This document shows, piece by piece, positions 1-7,921 of a stretch of DNA of 51,824 bases (positions within the stretch are counted from its first letter, which is position 1; each line of letters opens with the position of its first letter). Location: assembly GCA_025965195.1 (NCBI GenBank), contig JAOPXK010000032.1:1-51824 (forward strand), read 5' to 3'. This DNA comes from Marmoricola sp. Its GTDB lineage: Bacteria; Actinomycetota; Actinomycetes; Propionibacteriales; Nocardioidaceae. The notes beneath the pieces are model-generated. The model saw only the letters and a list, made by a program, of their open reading frames with translations, did no database searches and was not told the origin of the DNA. The position numbers were made by a program, and so were the translations under genes.

Positions 1-39
1 CCGCCGACTCCTCGATGCCGGTCGACATCGTCCTGGTTT

Positions 40-110
40 GACGGATAGTCCGACACGAAACGGCTGACAATTGGCTGAGTTTCGGTGCTTTTCGTGGCGG
101 ACTATCCGTC
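40..110. repeat. Palindromic gene-end repeat, GATAGTCCG family, copy 1
   Basis: Two 13-nt arms (40-52 and 98-110) are perfect inverted copies containing GGATAGTCCG. An inner pair, CACGAAA/TTTCGTG (54-60 and 90-96), extends the stem. The right arm overlaps the stop codon of the minus-strand gene at 109-1317, so the structure lies at that gene's 3' end and may act as a transcript terminator or stabiliser. A related element lies at 15931-15994. Confidence 0.75.
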
Positions 111-1317
111 AGGGCCGGACTCCGAAGGCAATGGGTGGGACCGGTCCGGTGGTGGTGAGCACGTCGCTCGCCCGCTCGACCGATCCATCGGTACCGATCC
201 GGAGGACCGCCCAGTTGCCGGACGGGTCCTTCACCTCGGCGAGCAGGTGTGTGGCGTCCTCCCACACGACGGGGCCGTCGAAGGCAACGCCGACCTTCCC
301 GTCGTACGACGCGACGCGGTGGCCGGTGGCTGCGTCGAGGATGAAGGCGTTGCCGAAGAGTCCGTTGCTGGCGAACGCGACCACATAGCGACCGTCCGGG
401 CTGAACTGGCCGAGCCGCACGCCGTCGCAGTTGTGCCAGAGGACGGTCGGCGATACATGACGCGTTCCGGTCGTGGCCAGCTCGGAGCGCTTGAGCTCGA
501 CCACACCGGCGCACTGCGAGCCATCCGGGTCCGGGATGTCTCCGGCGAACAATGCGGTCGAATCCTGCGGACCGTCCGTCTCGAAGACATCTGTGGCCCG
601 GGTCAGGTTGTCCAGGTGGGTGACGCAGTTCGAGAAACAGGTGATCTCCACCCCACCGGGATCGGTGTCGATGTCGTAGACGCCGTTTCCAGCGAAGTAG
701 CCGACCGGTGTGACCGGCTCAATCGCGACCCTGGCCTCGCCGTCTGCCATCCCGGAGGAGATCCCGGAGAGCAGGTGGCCGGTGCCGTTGGCGCCGTCCG
801 CCCACCACCACATCGTCTGCAGCTGGTCGTTGCTCATCGCGATCCCGGTGCCGATGTGGGACGCGACCAGCTTGCCGGTTCCGTCGAACTGGCTGACCAT
901 CGGCGTCCGGCCGCTCGTGGCTGCGATGGTCCCGCCGTGGTAGGGCGCGAAGCTGGTCCAGTTGCCGTCCGGCAGCTGCACGTCGTTGTTCGGCGTGTAG
1001 TGGATGACGTTGTCCTCGAGGTACGGCTCACCGATGGCCTTGCCCCGCGCGATGCTGTCGAGGCCGGGCCCAGTCGACGGGTTCGGGGTCTTCGACGACA
1101 CAGCCGGGCCGGGTGCGGAGTCTGGACTGCCGCCGAGCAGCAGCGCGGAGGGGATGGCGATCGCGGCCACGGCGACGACAGCGACAGCCGCGGCCGTCGT
1201 ACGGCGTCGCCGCTGGATCCTGTGCGCACGGTTGACGACATCGTCCATGTCGGGCGCGCCTGCGGCGTGAGCGGCACGTTGCCGCAGGGCCCGGCTGAGC
1301 TTGTCCTCGGAGTTCAT
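109..1317 (-). CDS. Membrane-anchored partner of the ECF sigma factor (anti-sigma-like, beta-propeller-like ectodomain)
   Basis: This 402-aa protein has a short cytoplasmic N-terminus with a basic RIQRRRR stretch (about 34-39), one membrane segment (about 41-62, Ala/Val-rich) and a large extracytoplasmic domain. The ectodomain carries WD/TolB-like phrases such as FSPDGRYVVAF near the C-terminus. The start is the ATG at 1317, whose ATGA overlaps the stop of the upstream sigma gene, so the two are translationally coupled. No HxxxCxxC zinc anti-sigma motif is visible. An anti-sigma or sensor role is inferred from topology and coupling. It could instead be a lipid- or wall-exposed protein merely controlled by the sigma factor. 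Confidence 0.75.
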   Translation of the reverse strand: MNSEDKLSRALRQRAAHAAGAPDMDDVVNRAHRIQRRRRTTAAAVAVVAVAAIAIPSALLLGGSPDSAPGPAVSSKTPNPSTGPGLDSIARGKAIGEPYLEDNVIHYTPNNDVQLPDGNWTSFAPYHGGTIAATSGRTPMVSQFDGTGKLVASHIGTGIAMSNDQLQTMWWWADGANGTGHLLSGISSGMADGEARVAIEPVTPVGYFAGNGVYDIDTDPGGVEITCFSNCVTHLDNLTRATDVFETDGPQDSTALFAGDIPDPDGSQCAGVVELKRSELATTGTRHVSPTVLWHNCDGVRLGQFSPDGRYVVAFASNGLFGNAFILDAATGHRVASYDGKVGVAFDGPVVWEDATHLLAEVKDPSGNWAVLRIGTDGSVERASDVLTTTGPVPPIAFGVRP

Positions 1318-1841
1318 CGGTCCTCCTCCCGGCGGGAGAGTTCGGGGTGGTCGTCCACGCGGCTGCGCAACGTGGCGAGGGCACGGCTCGCCTGTGACTT
1401 GATCGTGCCGACCGATACCCCGAGGACGTCGGCGGTCTCTGCTTCGGAGAGCTGTTCGTAGTAACGCAGCACGATCACCGCGCGCTGCTTCGGCGGAAGG
1501 GTCGAGACGAAGTCCCAGAGCGCATCGCTCTCGCCGTCGTACTCCGCAGCCGGTGCGCCGCGTTCGGGCACCTGCTCGCTGACCACCTCGCGCTTGCGCC
1601 ACGGCCGCCGCCAGCCCGAGCGGTGCTCGTTGACCAGGATCCGGCGCGCGTAGGCGTCGATGTGCTCCCGGTCCTGCACCCGGTCCCAGGCGAGGTAGAG
1701 CTTGGCGAGCGAGGTCTGGACGAGGTCCTCGGCGGAGTGGCTGTCGCCGGTGAGCAGGTACGCCGTACGCAGCAGGGCGCCGTGGCGTGCAACCATCCAC
1801 GCCTCGAAGTCGGCGTCCCTGGACGCTTGCCGCGTGCGCAT
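1314..1841 (-). CDS. SigE-family ECF RNA polymerase sigma factor
   Basis: This 175-aa protein has sigma region 2 at about 10-75 ([21 protein letters not shown], then the [15 protein letters not shown] segment) and region 4 at about 112-163. The region 4 helix-turn-helix reads [20 protein letters not shown], typical of the actinobacterial SigE-like group of ECF factors. It would direct RNA polymerase to a small regulon. I chose the ATG at 1841 because AAGGGGGG lies just upstream. An in-frame start at 1928 would add 29 residues unlike the family. The coupled downstream gene is the likely signal-sensing partner. Confidence 0.9.
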   Translation of the reverse strand: MRTRQASRDADFEAWMVARHGALLRTAYLLTGDSHSAEDLVQTSLAKLYLAWDRVQDREHIDAYARRILVNEHRSGWRRPWRKREVVSEQVPERGAPAAEYDGESDALWDFVSTLPPKQRAVIVLRYYEQLSEAETADVLGVSVGTIKSQASRALATLRSRVDDHPELSRREEDR

Positions 1842-1883
1842 CCCAGCCCCCCTTGGTGGGTCGGTCTCGAGCACCAGTCTTGC

Positions 1884-1904
1884 CGTGTTCACTCCCTCAA
1901 CACG
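1884..1904. promoter_or_regulatory. Inverted repeat in the sigma-factor leader
   Basis: CGTGTT and AACACG form a perfect 6-bp inverted repeat around a 9-nt spacer, 43 nt upstream of the chosen sigma start. It could be an operator or a small leader hairpin. No regulator can be assigned. Confidence 0.3.
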
Positions 1905-1990
1905 TACCGGCGTCTCAGAAGGTTGCATGCGAGCGCAAACTTGGGGAACCCTCTCCGAGAGAGCGGCAACCCACTGGAGGAGACACCATC

Positions 1991-3079
1991 ATGCAGCAGG
2001 TCAAGGGGGTCGTCGCGCGCGGCAAGGGCATCGCCGTGAGCATCGAGACGATCAATGTGCCGGATCCCGGTCCGGGCGAGGCCGTCGTACAGGTTCAGGC
2101 GTGTGGTGTCTGCCACACCGACCTGCACTACCGCGAGGGCGCGATCAACGACGAGTTCCCGTTTCTGCTCGGCCACGAGGCGGCAGGAGTGGTCGAGTCG
2201 GTCGGTCCGGATGTCACCGAGGTCGCGCCCGGCGACTTCGTGATCCTCAACTGGCGGGCGGTCTGCGGCAACTGCCGGGCGTGCAACCGCGGTGAGCCGT
2301 GGTACTGCTTCAACACGTTCAACGCCACCCAGAAGATGACACTGGCCGATGGCACCGAGCTCTCGCCGGCGCTCGGCATCGGAGCGTTTGCGGAGAAGAC
2401 GCTGGTCGCCGCGGGCCAGTGCACCAAGGTCGACCCGTCGGCGCGTGCCGCTGCGGTGGGGCTGCTCGGTTGTGGCGTGATGGCTGGGCTGGGTGCTGCG
2501 ATGAACACCGGAAACGTACGCCGTGGACAGTCGGTCGCGGTGATCGGTTGCGGTGGTGTCGGCGCTGCTGCGATCGCAGGTGCCGCCCTCGCCGGGGCGA
2601 GCAAGATCATTGCTGTCGACGTCGACGAGAAGAAGCTCGAAGGAGCCACCGGGATGGGGGCGACCCACACGGTGAACAGCTCCGAGATCGATCCGGTCGC
2701 GGCCATCCAGGAGCTCACCGACGGGTTCGGCGCCGATGTCGTGATCGACGCGGTCGGTCATCCCGAGACGTGGAAGCAGGCGTTCTACGCGCGCGACCTG
2801 GCCGGGACCGTCGTACTCGTTGGTGTTCCCTCGCCCGAAGCGAAGATGCCCGACATCCCGCTGATCGACGTGTTCGGACGCGGTGGTGCACTCAAGTCGA
2901 GCTGGTACGGCGACTGCCTGCCCTCGCGTGATTTCCCTGTGCTGGTTGACCTCTACCAGCAAGGACGGCTCGACCTCGACGCGTTCGTGACCGAGGAGAT
3001 CGGCCTCGATGACGTCGAGGCTGCGTTCGACCGGATGCACACCGGCGACGTCCTTCGCTCCGTGGTCGTCTTCGGATGA
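1991..3079 (+). CDS. mscR: S-(hydroxymethyl)mycothiol dehydrogenase / zinc-dependent alcohol dehydrogenase
   Basis: This 362-aa medium-chain zinc dehydrogenase oxidises the formaldehyde-mycothiol adduct (or S-nitrosomycothiol) with NAD. Catalytic zinc ligands are visible as CGVCH (C38, about 38-42) and GHE (61-63). The structural-zinc loop has C92, C95, C98 and C106. The nucleotide site is GCGGVG (186-191), followed by D210 in IAVDVD, which favours NAD. The ATG at 1991 follows GGAGGAG. The next gene, a metallo-hydrolase, overlaps by ATGA, the same pairing as the mycobacterial mscR neighbourhood. A glutathione-type enzyme is less likely because actinobacteria use mycothiol. Confidence 0.9.
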   Translation: MQQVKGVVARGKGIAVSIETINVPDPGPGEAVVQVQACGVCHTDLHYREGAINDEFPFLLGHEAAGVVESVGPDVTEVAPGDFVILNWRAVCGNCRACNRGEPWYCFNTFNATQKMTLADGTELSPALGIGAFAEKTLVAAGQCTKVDPSARAAAVGLLGCGVMAGLGAAMNTGNVRRGQSVAVIGCGGVGAAAIAGAALAGASKIIAVDVDEKKLEGATGMGATHTVNSSEIDPVAAIQELTDGFGADVVIDAVGHPETWKQAFYARDLAGTVVLVGVPSPEAKMPDIPLIDVFGRGGALKSSWYGDCLPSRDFPVLVDLYQQGRLDLDAFVTEEIGLDDVEAAFDRMHTGDVLRSVVVFG

Positions 3080-3681
3080 CGGCGCGGGTCGACCACGGCG
3101 TCTCGTCCGGGACGTTCTCGCTGGACGGCCAGACATTCGAGGTCGAGAACAACATCTGGGTGGTCGGCGACGACCACGAGTGCGTGGTGATCGATGCCCC
3201 GCATTCGGTGGCGGACATCCTCGCCGTGGTCGGCGGTCGGCAGGTGAAGGCCATCCTCTGCACCCACGCGCACGACGACCATGTCCGGGTCGCGCCCGCG
3301 CTCCGCTCCGAGGTCGTCGCGCCGATCCTGCTGCACCCTGCGGACAGGCCGCTCTGGGAGCTCACCCACACCGATGAGCTCTGGGACGTCGACCTCGCCG
3401 ACGGGCTGTCGATCCCGGTCGGCGGGACCACGCTGACCGTCCTGCACACCCCCGGCCATGCTCCGGGTGCGGTCTGCTTCCACGCCGCCGACCTGGGGTG
3501 CGTCTTCACCGGGGACACCCTGTTCAACGGCGGCCCCGGAGCCACCGGGCGGTCGTTCAGCGACGCGGACCTGATCGTCGAGTCGATCCGTTCCCGACTG
3601 TTCGAGCTTCCCGACGACACCGTCGTACACACCGGTCACGGGGCCGACACCACCATCGGCGCCGAGAAGTCCAACTGTTGA
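3076..3681 (+). CDS. MBL-fold metallo-hydrolase coupled to mscR
   Basis: This 201-aa metallo-beta-lactamase fold has the full ligand set: THAHDDH (H64, H66, D68, H69), H128 in HTPGHAPG, D147 in FTGDTLF and H188 in HTGHG. It resembles glyoxalase II-type thioester hydrolases. Its overlap with mscR suggests hydrolysis of S-formylmycothiol to formate and mycothiol, the second step of formaldehyde detoxification. The role is inferred from linkage; the metal site is seen directly. Its stop codon TGA (3679-3681) lies inside the first unit of a 22-bp repeat, so the repeat supplies the end of the gene. Confidence 0.85.
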   Translation: MTARVDHGVSSGTFSLDGQTFEVENNIWVVGDDHECVVIDAPHSVADILAVVGGRQVKAILCTHAHDDHVRVAPALRSEVVAPILLHPADRPLWELTHTDELWDVDLADGLSIPVGGTTLTVLHTPGHAPGAVCFHAADLGCVFTGDTLFNGGPGATGRSFSDADLIVESIRSRLFELPDDTVVHTGHGADTTIGAEKSNC

Positions 3682-3771
3682 GTTGGGTCAAAATCACCGT
3701 CGAGTTGGGTCTCAATCACGCCCGGCCGGTGACCGAGGCACAACTCAACGGTGACCGGGACCCAACTCAAC
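3677..3771. repeat. 22-bp TTGAGTTGGGTC repeats in an inverted array
   Basis: Two head-to-tail 22-nt units (3677-3698 and 3699-3720, core GAGTTGGGTC, ending TCACC/TCACG) are followed by two units on the opposite strand (3728-3749 and 3750-3771, core CAACTCAAC). The four units form a symmetric inverted array around about 3724 between two convergent genes. The first unit overlaps the stop of the MBL gene. Related units lie at 4330-4439 and 37491-37509. Confidence 0.85.
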
Positions 3772-3778
3772 GGGTAGG

Positions 3779-4273
3779 TCAGAAGGTGTACGTCGTCTGG
3801 GAGTGAGGGTCCTTGGCGAAGGACAGCACCTTGCTCGGCGTGATGCGCCAGAGGCCGCTCGGGCGGTCGCCCTCAGAGAGAGCGTCGCCTTCGACGCGGA
3901 AGGTCCAGCCGGCGCCGTACTTGTCGGCGAAGGCCTTCGCGGCGCCCTGGAGGCTCGGTGAGTCGGTCAGCCGGGTCGCCGTACCCTCCACAACGACGTC
4001 GTGGCCCTTGTTCCACGTGTTCGTGCCGGCTGTCAGCGCAACCAGTGGGGACCGCGCGAGGTTGCGGGCCTTCTGCTCGTCGTCACCGGTCGTGAAGTAC
4101 GCCGAGCCGTCCAGCCAGAAGCCGACCAGCGGGGTGATGTGCGGCCGACCATCGGCACGCAGGGTCGTGAGCCAGTAGAGCTCGGCGTCCGTGAGGATCT
4201 GCTCGGTCTCGCTCCACGGCGTGGCATCCGTGCCGGGCTGGCTGAACCGTTCATCGAAGCGTGTCGCGGGCAT
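3779..4273 (-). CDS. Pyridoxamine 5'-phosphate oxidase (PPOX)-family flavin/F420-binding protein
   Basis: This 164-aa protein has a single split-barrel domain: YWLTTLRADGRPHITPLVGFW (two segments of the first strands, about 33-52), then ARNLARSPLVALTAG and VVVEGTATRL. These are hallmarks of the PPOX superfamily, which binds FMN or F420 and acts on small redox substrates. The ATG at 4273 follows GAGGAGG. The exact substrate cannot be read from the sequence. It lies between two copies of the 22-bp repeat family and seems to be its own transcription unit. Confidence 0.8.
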   Translation of the reverse strand: MPATRFDERFSQPGTDATPWSETEQILTDAELYWLTTLRADGRPHITPLVGFWLDGSAYFTTGDDEQKARNLARSPLVALTAGTNTWNKGHDVVVEGTATRLTDSPSLQGAAKAFADKYGAGWTFRVEGDALSEGDRPSGLWRITPSKVLSFAKDPHSQTTYTF

Positions 4274-4329
4274 GGGGATCCTCCTCGTTGTCGTCAGGGA
4301 TACGACCGCGCGCCCGTTGAGAACTCATC

Positions 4330-4439
4330 GGTGAGGGAGACCCAACTCAACGGTGAGCGACGCCCAGCTCATCGGTGAGGGAGACCCAACTCAACGGTGA
4401 GCGACGCCCAGCTCAACGGCGACGGAGACCCAACTCAAC
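4330..4439. repeat. Tandem array of 22-bp repeats, two alternating unit types
   Basis: Five full 22-nt units run head to tail: 4330-4351, 4352-4373, 4374-4395, 4396-4417 and 4418-4439, with a degenerate part unit before 4330. Units 1, 3 and 5 carry GAGACCCAACTCAAC. Units 2 and 4 carry GACGCCCAGCTCA(T/A)C. The array is therefore a 44-bp A-B higher-order repeat. It lies between the start of the PPOX gene and the stop of the oxidoreductase gene at 4443. Confidence 0.9.
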
Positions 4440-4442
4440 GGA

Positions 4443-5459
4443 TCAGTCGGCGACCTTGATGAGGAGCTTGCCGAAGTTCTTGCCGATGAGGAGGCCGCGG
4501 AAGGCTTCGGGGGTGTTCTCGAGGCCGTCGACCACGTCCTCGCGATAGACGACGCTGCCGTCGGCGATCCAGCCGGACATGTCCCTGAGGAAGTCCCTCA
4601 TCTGCGAGCCGAACTGGCCCTGGATGAAGCCCCGGACGGTGAGCTGGCGCGTCAGGATCTGACGCATCAGCGCGGCCGAGCGGTCCGGCCCGGGAGGCAG
4701 CTCGGTCAGGTTGTAGTTGGCAATCAGGCCGCAGACGGGGACGCGACCGTAGGTGTTCATCCGTGGGAGTACGGCGTCCCAGACCGCGCCACCGACGTTC
4801 TCGAAGTAGACGTCGATCCCGCTTGGCGTGGCTGCAGCGAGCTGCTCCTTGAAGTCCGGAGCCCGGTGGTCGATCGCCTCATCGAACCCGAGCTCGTCCT
4901 TCACGAACGCGACCTTGTCCGGCCCGCCCGCTATGCCGACCGCCCGGGCGCCCTTGACCTTGGCGATCTGTCCGACAGCGGAGCCGACCGGGCCCGATGC
5001 CGCGGCGACCACGACCGTCTCGCCGGGCTTCGGCTGGCCGATGGTGAGCAGTCCGGCGTACGCCGTGAAACCGGGCATCCCCAGCACACCAAGGGCTGTC
5101 GAGACCGGAGCGCGCGTCGGGTCGAGCTTGATCAGCCCCTTGGCCGGCTCGACGGAGTGCGACTGCCAGCCCGCGTAGCCGAGCACGATGTCGCCCTCGG
5201 CAAGCGACCGGTCGTCCGAGGAGAGCACCCGTGAAACCGTTCCGCCGACCATGGTCTGGCCGATCTCGACCGGGTCGGCGTACGACTTGGCGGTGCTCAT
5301 CCGCCCACGCATGTAGGGATCCAGCGACAGGTACAGCGTCTCGAGCACGGCATCACCCGGGCCCGGCACCGGCAGGTCAACGGTCTCGGTGCGGAAGTTC
5401 TCGTCGCAGGGTTCGCCTGTCGGGCGCGAGGCGAGCACGATGCGGGTCGTTGTCGTCAT
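4443..5459 (-). CDS. NADP-dependent medium-chain oxidoreductase (CurA/prostaglandin-reductase type)
   Basis: This 338-aa zinc-free medium-chain dehydrogenase reduces enones and related double bonds with NADPH. It has the family's LSLDPYMRGRM phrase (about 45-55) and the nucleotide-binding loop AAASGPVGSAVGQIAKVKG (about 153-171), followed by GIAGG. No catalytic-zinc Cys/His set is present, which separates it from alcohol dehydrogenases. The start is ATG at 5459; a TAGACA hexamer 6 nt upstream (5466-5471) and no clear Shine-Dalgarno suggest a leaderless mRNA. The physiological substrate is unknown. Confidence 0.88.
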   Translation of the reverse strand: MTTTTRIVLASRPTGEPCDENFRTETVDLPVPGPGDAVLETLYLSLDPYMRGRMSTAKSYADPVEIGQTMVGGTVSRVLSSDDRSLAEGDIVLGYAGWQSHSVEPAKGLIKLDPTRAPVSTALGVLGMPGFTAYAGLLTIGQPKPGETVVVAAASGPVGSAVGQIAKVKGARAVGIAGGPDKVAFVKDELGFDEAIDHRAPDFKEQLAAATPSGIDVYFENVGGAVWDAVLPRMNTYGRVPVCGLIANYNLTELPPGPDRSAALMRQILTRQLTVRGFIQGQFGSQMRDFLRDMSGWIADGSVVYREDVVDGLENTPEAFRGLLIGKNFGKLLIKVAD

Positions 5460-5465
5460 GGGGTC

Positions 5466-5471
5466 TGTCTA
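5466..5471 (-). promoter_or_regulatory. Putative -10 box for the oxidoreductase (leaderless start)
   Basis: On the minus strand TAGACA lies 6 nt before the ATG at 5459. It fits the TAGAC-type -10 boxes seen before other genes here, although its last base is A rather than T. Confidence 0.4.
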
Positions 5472-5641
5472 CCAGCCGCGGCGGTACTGATCTCAGCGCC
5501 CGGCGGACGGCGACTTCCCCCGAGGGTCGATGCTGCGGCAACCGCGGGCTGCACGACACCGTGATCGCCATGGAGCGTGAACGGATCGCCCGGGATCGCG
5601 TGACGATGAAGCTGCCCGCCGCCTGAGCGACGCCGCAGCCA

Positions 5642-7786
5642 TCAGGCCTTGCGGGCAGCGGCGTGCTCCTCGGTCTCGTCGCCGTGGCCGGGCCACCAGG
5701 CGGCGTGCCCGACGAGGGCGGTCAGTGCCGGCGTGAAGAACATCGCCATCACGAACGCCGACACGAAGATGCCGAACGAGATCGAGAAGCCCATCGAGAC
5801 CAGCAGCGAGTTGCCGCCGAGCATCAGGGACGCGAAGGTGCCGGCCAGGATCAGGCCGGCCGCGGCGATGGTCGGACCCGCGTGTTTCACGGCTTCGGCC
5901 GCCGCCTCTCGAGAGTTCTTCCCTTCGCGCGCTTCCTCACGGAGCCGCGCGATCATCAAGATGTTGTAGTCGGTGCCGAGAGCGACGACGAACAGGTAGA
6001 TGTAGATCGGCAGCAGGAAGATCAGTCCCGGCTTGCCCTCGATGTGCTGGAAGAGGATCACCGCAGAGCCAAGGGTGGCGCCGAAGCCGAGGCCGACCGA
6101 CGCCATCAGGTACCACGGCGCGACCAGGCTCCGGAGCAGCAGCGCGAGGATCAGCATGATCACGACTGCGGCGACCGGGAACACGATCGAGTAGTCGCGG
6201 TTCATCGCCTTCTGGAAGTCCACGAAGACCGAGGTCGTGCCTCCGACGAACGCCTCGGATCCGGCAGGCGCGGCCTCGTGTGCGGTCGTCCTGATCGGGC
6301 CCTTGACGTTGGCCAGTGAGGCGTCAGAGGTCGGGTCCTGGTTGAGCAGCACGTTGAAGATCGCGGTTGTCTGGTCCTTATTGAGCGTGCCTGGTGCGAC
6401 CTGGCCGACACCCTTGGCGTGGCTCAGCGCCGAGGCGTACGTCGTCAGGGTGCTGGCGGCCAGCGGCTTGCCGTTGGTGGAGTGCAGCAGCACGGTCGTC
6501 GGGTCGGTGGCGCCCGCCGGCAAGCCCTTCTGCAGGGTCGTCAGGGCGACCGAGGACTCGACGTTCTTGGGCGAACCCGAGCTGCCGAGGTCGAAGCTCG
6601 GGTTGAAGCCGAGCGCGAAGATGGCGAGCACGGCCAGAACGAGACCGGACACCAGCGCGTAGAGCCCGGGCCGCTTGCCGAGCGAGTTGCCGATGGCAGC
6701 GAACCGGGCGCCCTTGGGCTCGACCAGGTACGACTTCGACGGCCAGAAAACCCGGGTGCCGAGAAGCGAGACCACCGCAGGGACGAGTGTCAGCGCGGCG
6801 ATCACGGTCACGGCGACGGCGATGGCGAGCGCCGGACCGATGGACTTGAAGATGCCGAGCGAGCTCAGGATCAATGCCATGAAGGACACGATGACGGCGC
6901 CGCCGGCGGAGGCAATTGCCTCACCTGCACGCGAGATCGCCTCGACGACGGCGAGGTTGCTGCGCTCGCGACGGTCCTCGGTGGCCTGGTTGGCACGGAT
7001 GCGTTCGCGATAGCGGAACAGGAAGAACAATATGTAGTCCGTGCCGATACCGAACAGCACCACGATCAGGATCACCTGGATCGAGCTGTCGGTCTTGAGG
7101 TCGAACAGCTTGTTCGCGGCGCCGATGAAGCCGAGCGCGACCTGGGAGACCAGCCCGATGACGAAGATCGGCAGCAGCGCGATGATCACGCTTCGGAAGA
7201 TGGCGATCAGCAGGATCAGGATCAGGCTGACGGTGGCGATCCCGACGATCGCCTCGGCGTTCTTAGAGGCGTTCTGGGAGTCCAGCGCCTGGGCGGCCTG
7301 ACCGGTGATGCCGAGTGTCAGGTCGGTGCCCTTGACCAGTGGCTTGGCGTCGTCACGAAGCTTCTGGGCAGCCTTGGTCGAGGCCGGGTCGTAGGGGTTC
7401 TTGCCCTTCGCCGTGCCGACCACCGCGATCTCGACAAGCTTGTTGCTCGACGGCGGCTGGGCAACGATGCCCGCGAACGGTGACTTCACCTTCGGGGCGA
7501 GGGCCTTCACGACCTTCGAGATGTCTGCGCTGTCGGCAGCGGTGAGCGCCTTGCCGTCGGTGCGGTCGAAGACCAGGATCGCCGCCGTGCCGTTCTGGCT
7601 GGGGAACGCCTCCTGCTGGAGGTTCGCCGCCTTGATCGACTCGTAGTGCTTGGGCAGGAACTCCGACTGGTCGCTGGTCGAGCTCAGTTTCGGTGCGGTC
7701 GCGATGACGACGACGGACACGATGATCCAGCCGAGGATGACGAACCAGGGACGACGGGTGGCGATACGACCGAGGGCAGCAAACAT
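5642..7786 (-). CDS. MMPL/RND-family lipid or drug transporter
   Basis: This 714-aa membrane protein shows the duplicated MMPL plan: TM1, a large extracytoplasmic loop, five TM segments, then the same again, about 12 TM in all. Family signatures are GTDYILFFLFRYRERI in the first half and GTDYNILMIARLREE in the second; the Asp-Tyr pairs are the proton-relay positions of the family. I chose the ATG at 7786 (MFAALGRIATRRPW), a typical MMPL start. A longer frame from TTG at 7846 would run through an operator-like palindrome at 7796-7813. Substrate is unknown; MMPL proteins usually export lipids or amphiphiles. Confidence 0.88.
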   Translation of the reverse strand: MFAALGRIATRRPWFVILGWIIVSVVVIATAPKLSSTSDQSEFLPKHYESIKAANLQQEAFPSQNGTAAILVFDRTDGKALTAADSADISKVVKALAPKVKSPFAGIVAQPPSSNKLVEIAVVGTAKGKNPYDPASTKAAQKLRDDAKPLVKGTDLTLGITGQAAQALDSQNASKNAEAIVGIATVSLILILLIAIFRSVIIALLPIFVIGLVSQVALGFIGAANKLFDLKTDSSIQVILIVVLFGIGTDYILFFLFRYRERIRANQATEDRRERSNLAVVEAISRAGEAIASAGGAVIVSFMALILSSLGIFKSIGPALAIAVAVTVIAALTLVPAVVSLLGTRVFWPSKSYLVEPKGARFAAIGNSLGKRPGLYALVSGLVLAVLAIFALGFNPSFDLGSSGSPKNVESSVALTTLQKGLPAGATDPTTVLLHSTNGKPLAASTLTTYASALSHAKGVGQVAPGTLNKDQTTAIFNVLLNQDPTSDASLANVKGPIRTTAHEAAPAGSEAFVGGTTSVFVDFQKAMNRDYSIVFPVAAVVIMLILALLLRSLVAPWYLMASVGLGFGATLGSAVILFQHIEGKPGLIFLLPIYIYLFVVALGTDYNILMIARLREEAREGKNSREAAAEAVKHAGPTIAAAGLILAGTFASLMLGGNSLLVSMGFSISFGIFVSAFVMAMFFTPALTALVGHAAWWPGHGDETEEHAAARKA

Positions 7787-7795
7787 GTCAGCCAA

Positions 7796-7813
7796 ACTAA
7801 CCGAGCGGTCAGT
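7796..7813. promoter_or_regulatory. TetR-type operator before the MMPL gene
   Basis: ACTAACCGAGCGGTCAGT is an imperfect palindrome (ACTnACCG-AG-CGGTnAGT) ending 9 nt before the MMPL start codon. This is the form and position of a TetR-family operator. The regulator is not adjacent. Confidence 0.55.
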
Positions 7814-7888
7814 CCTGTTGCCACTGATTTGAGGCGTTGCGGTCAACAGTTGTGTCTCGACCCGTTCGGCTGAGCCGGGACTGTGACG

Positions 7889-7902
7889 GGAAACATGTTT
7901 CC
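7889..7902. promoter_or_regulatory. 14-bp perfect palindrome upstream of the MMPL gene
   Basis: GGAAACATGTTTCC is a perfect palindrome in the gap between the two transporter genes, about 100 nt upstream of the MMPL start. It could be a second regulator site. The function is not known. Confidence 0.4.
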
Positions 7903-7921
7903 GGCCAGAGCTCGCCGCACG

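Noticed and set aside
85..1461. Long plus-strand open frame opposite the sigma and anti-sigma-like genes
   Set aside because: It is a GC-rich antisense shadow. Its protein is Arg/Val/Asp-rich without domains, while the minus strand encodes a clear sigma factor and partner with coupled starts.
4330..4439. CRISPR array
   Set aside because: The 22-bp units are directly adjacent with no spacers and no cas genes are nearby. It is a plain tandem repeat.
5231..5626. 131-aa open frame reaching into the gap 5460-5641
   Set aside because: It overlaps the oxidoreductase start and has low-complexity Arg/Ser composition. The 182-bp gap shows no convincing gene; I see only the -10-like box of the minus-strand gene.
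6419..7483. Plus-strand open frame opposite the MMPL gene
   Set aside because: It is a shadow of the membrane protein's codons; the protein is strongly Arg/Asp/Gln-rich.
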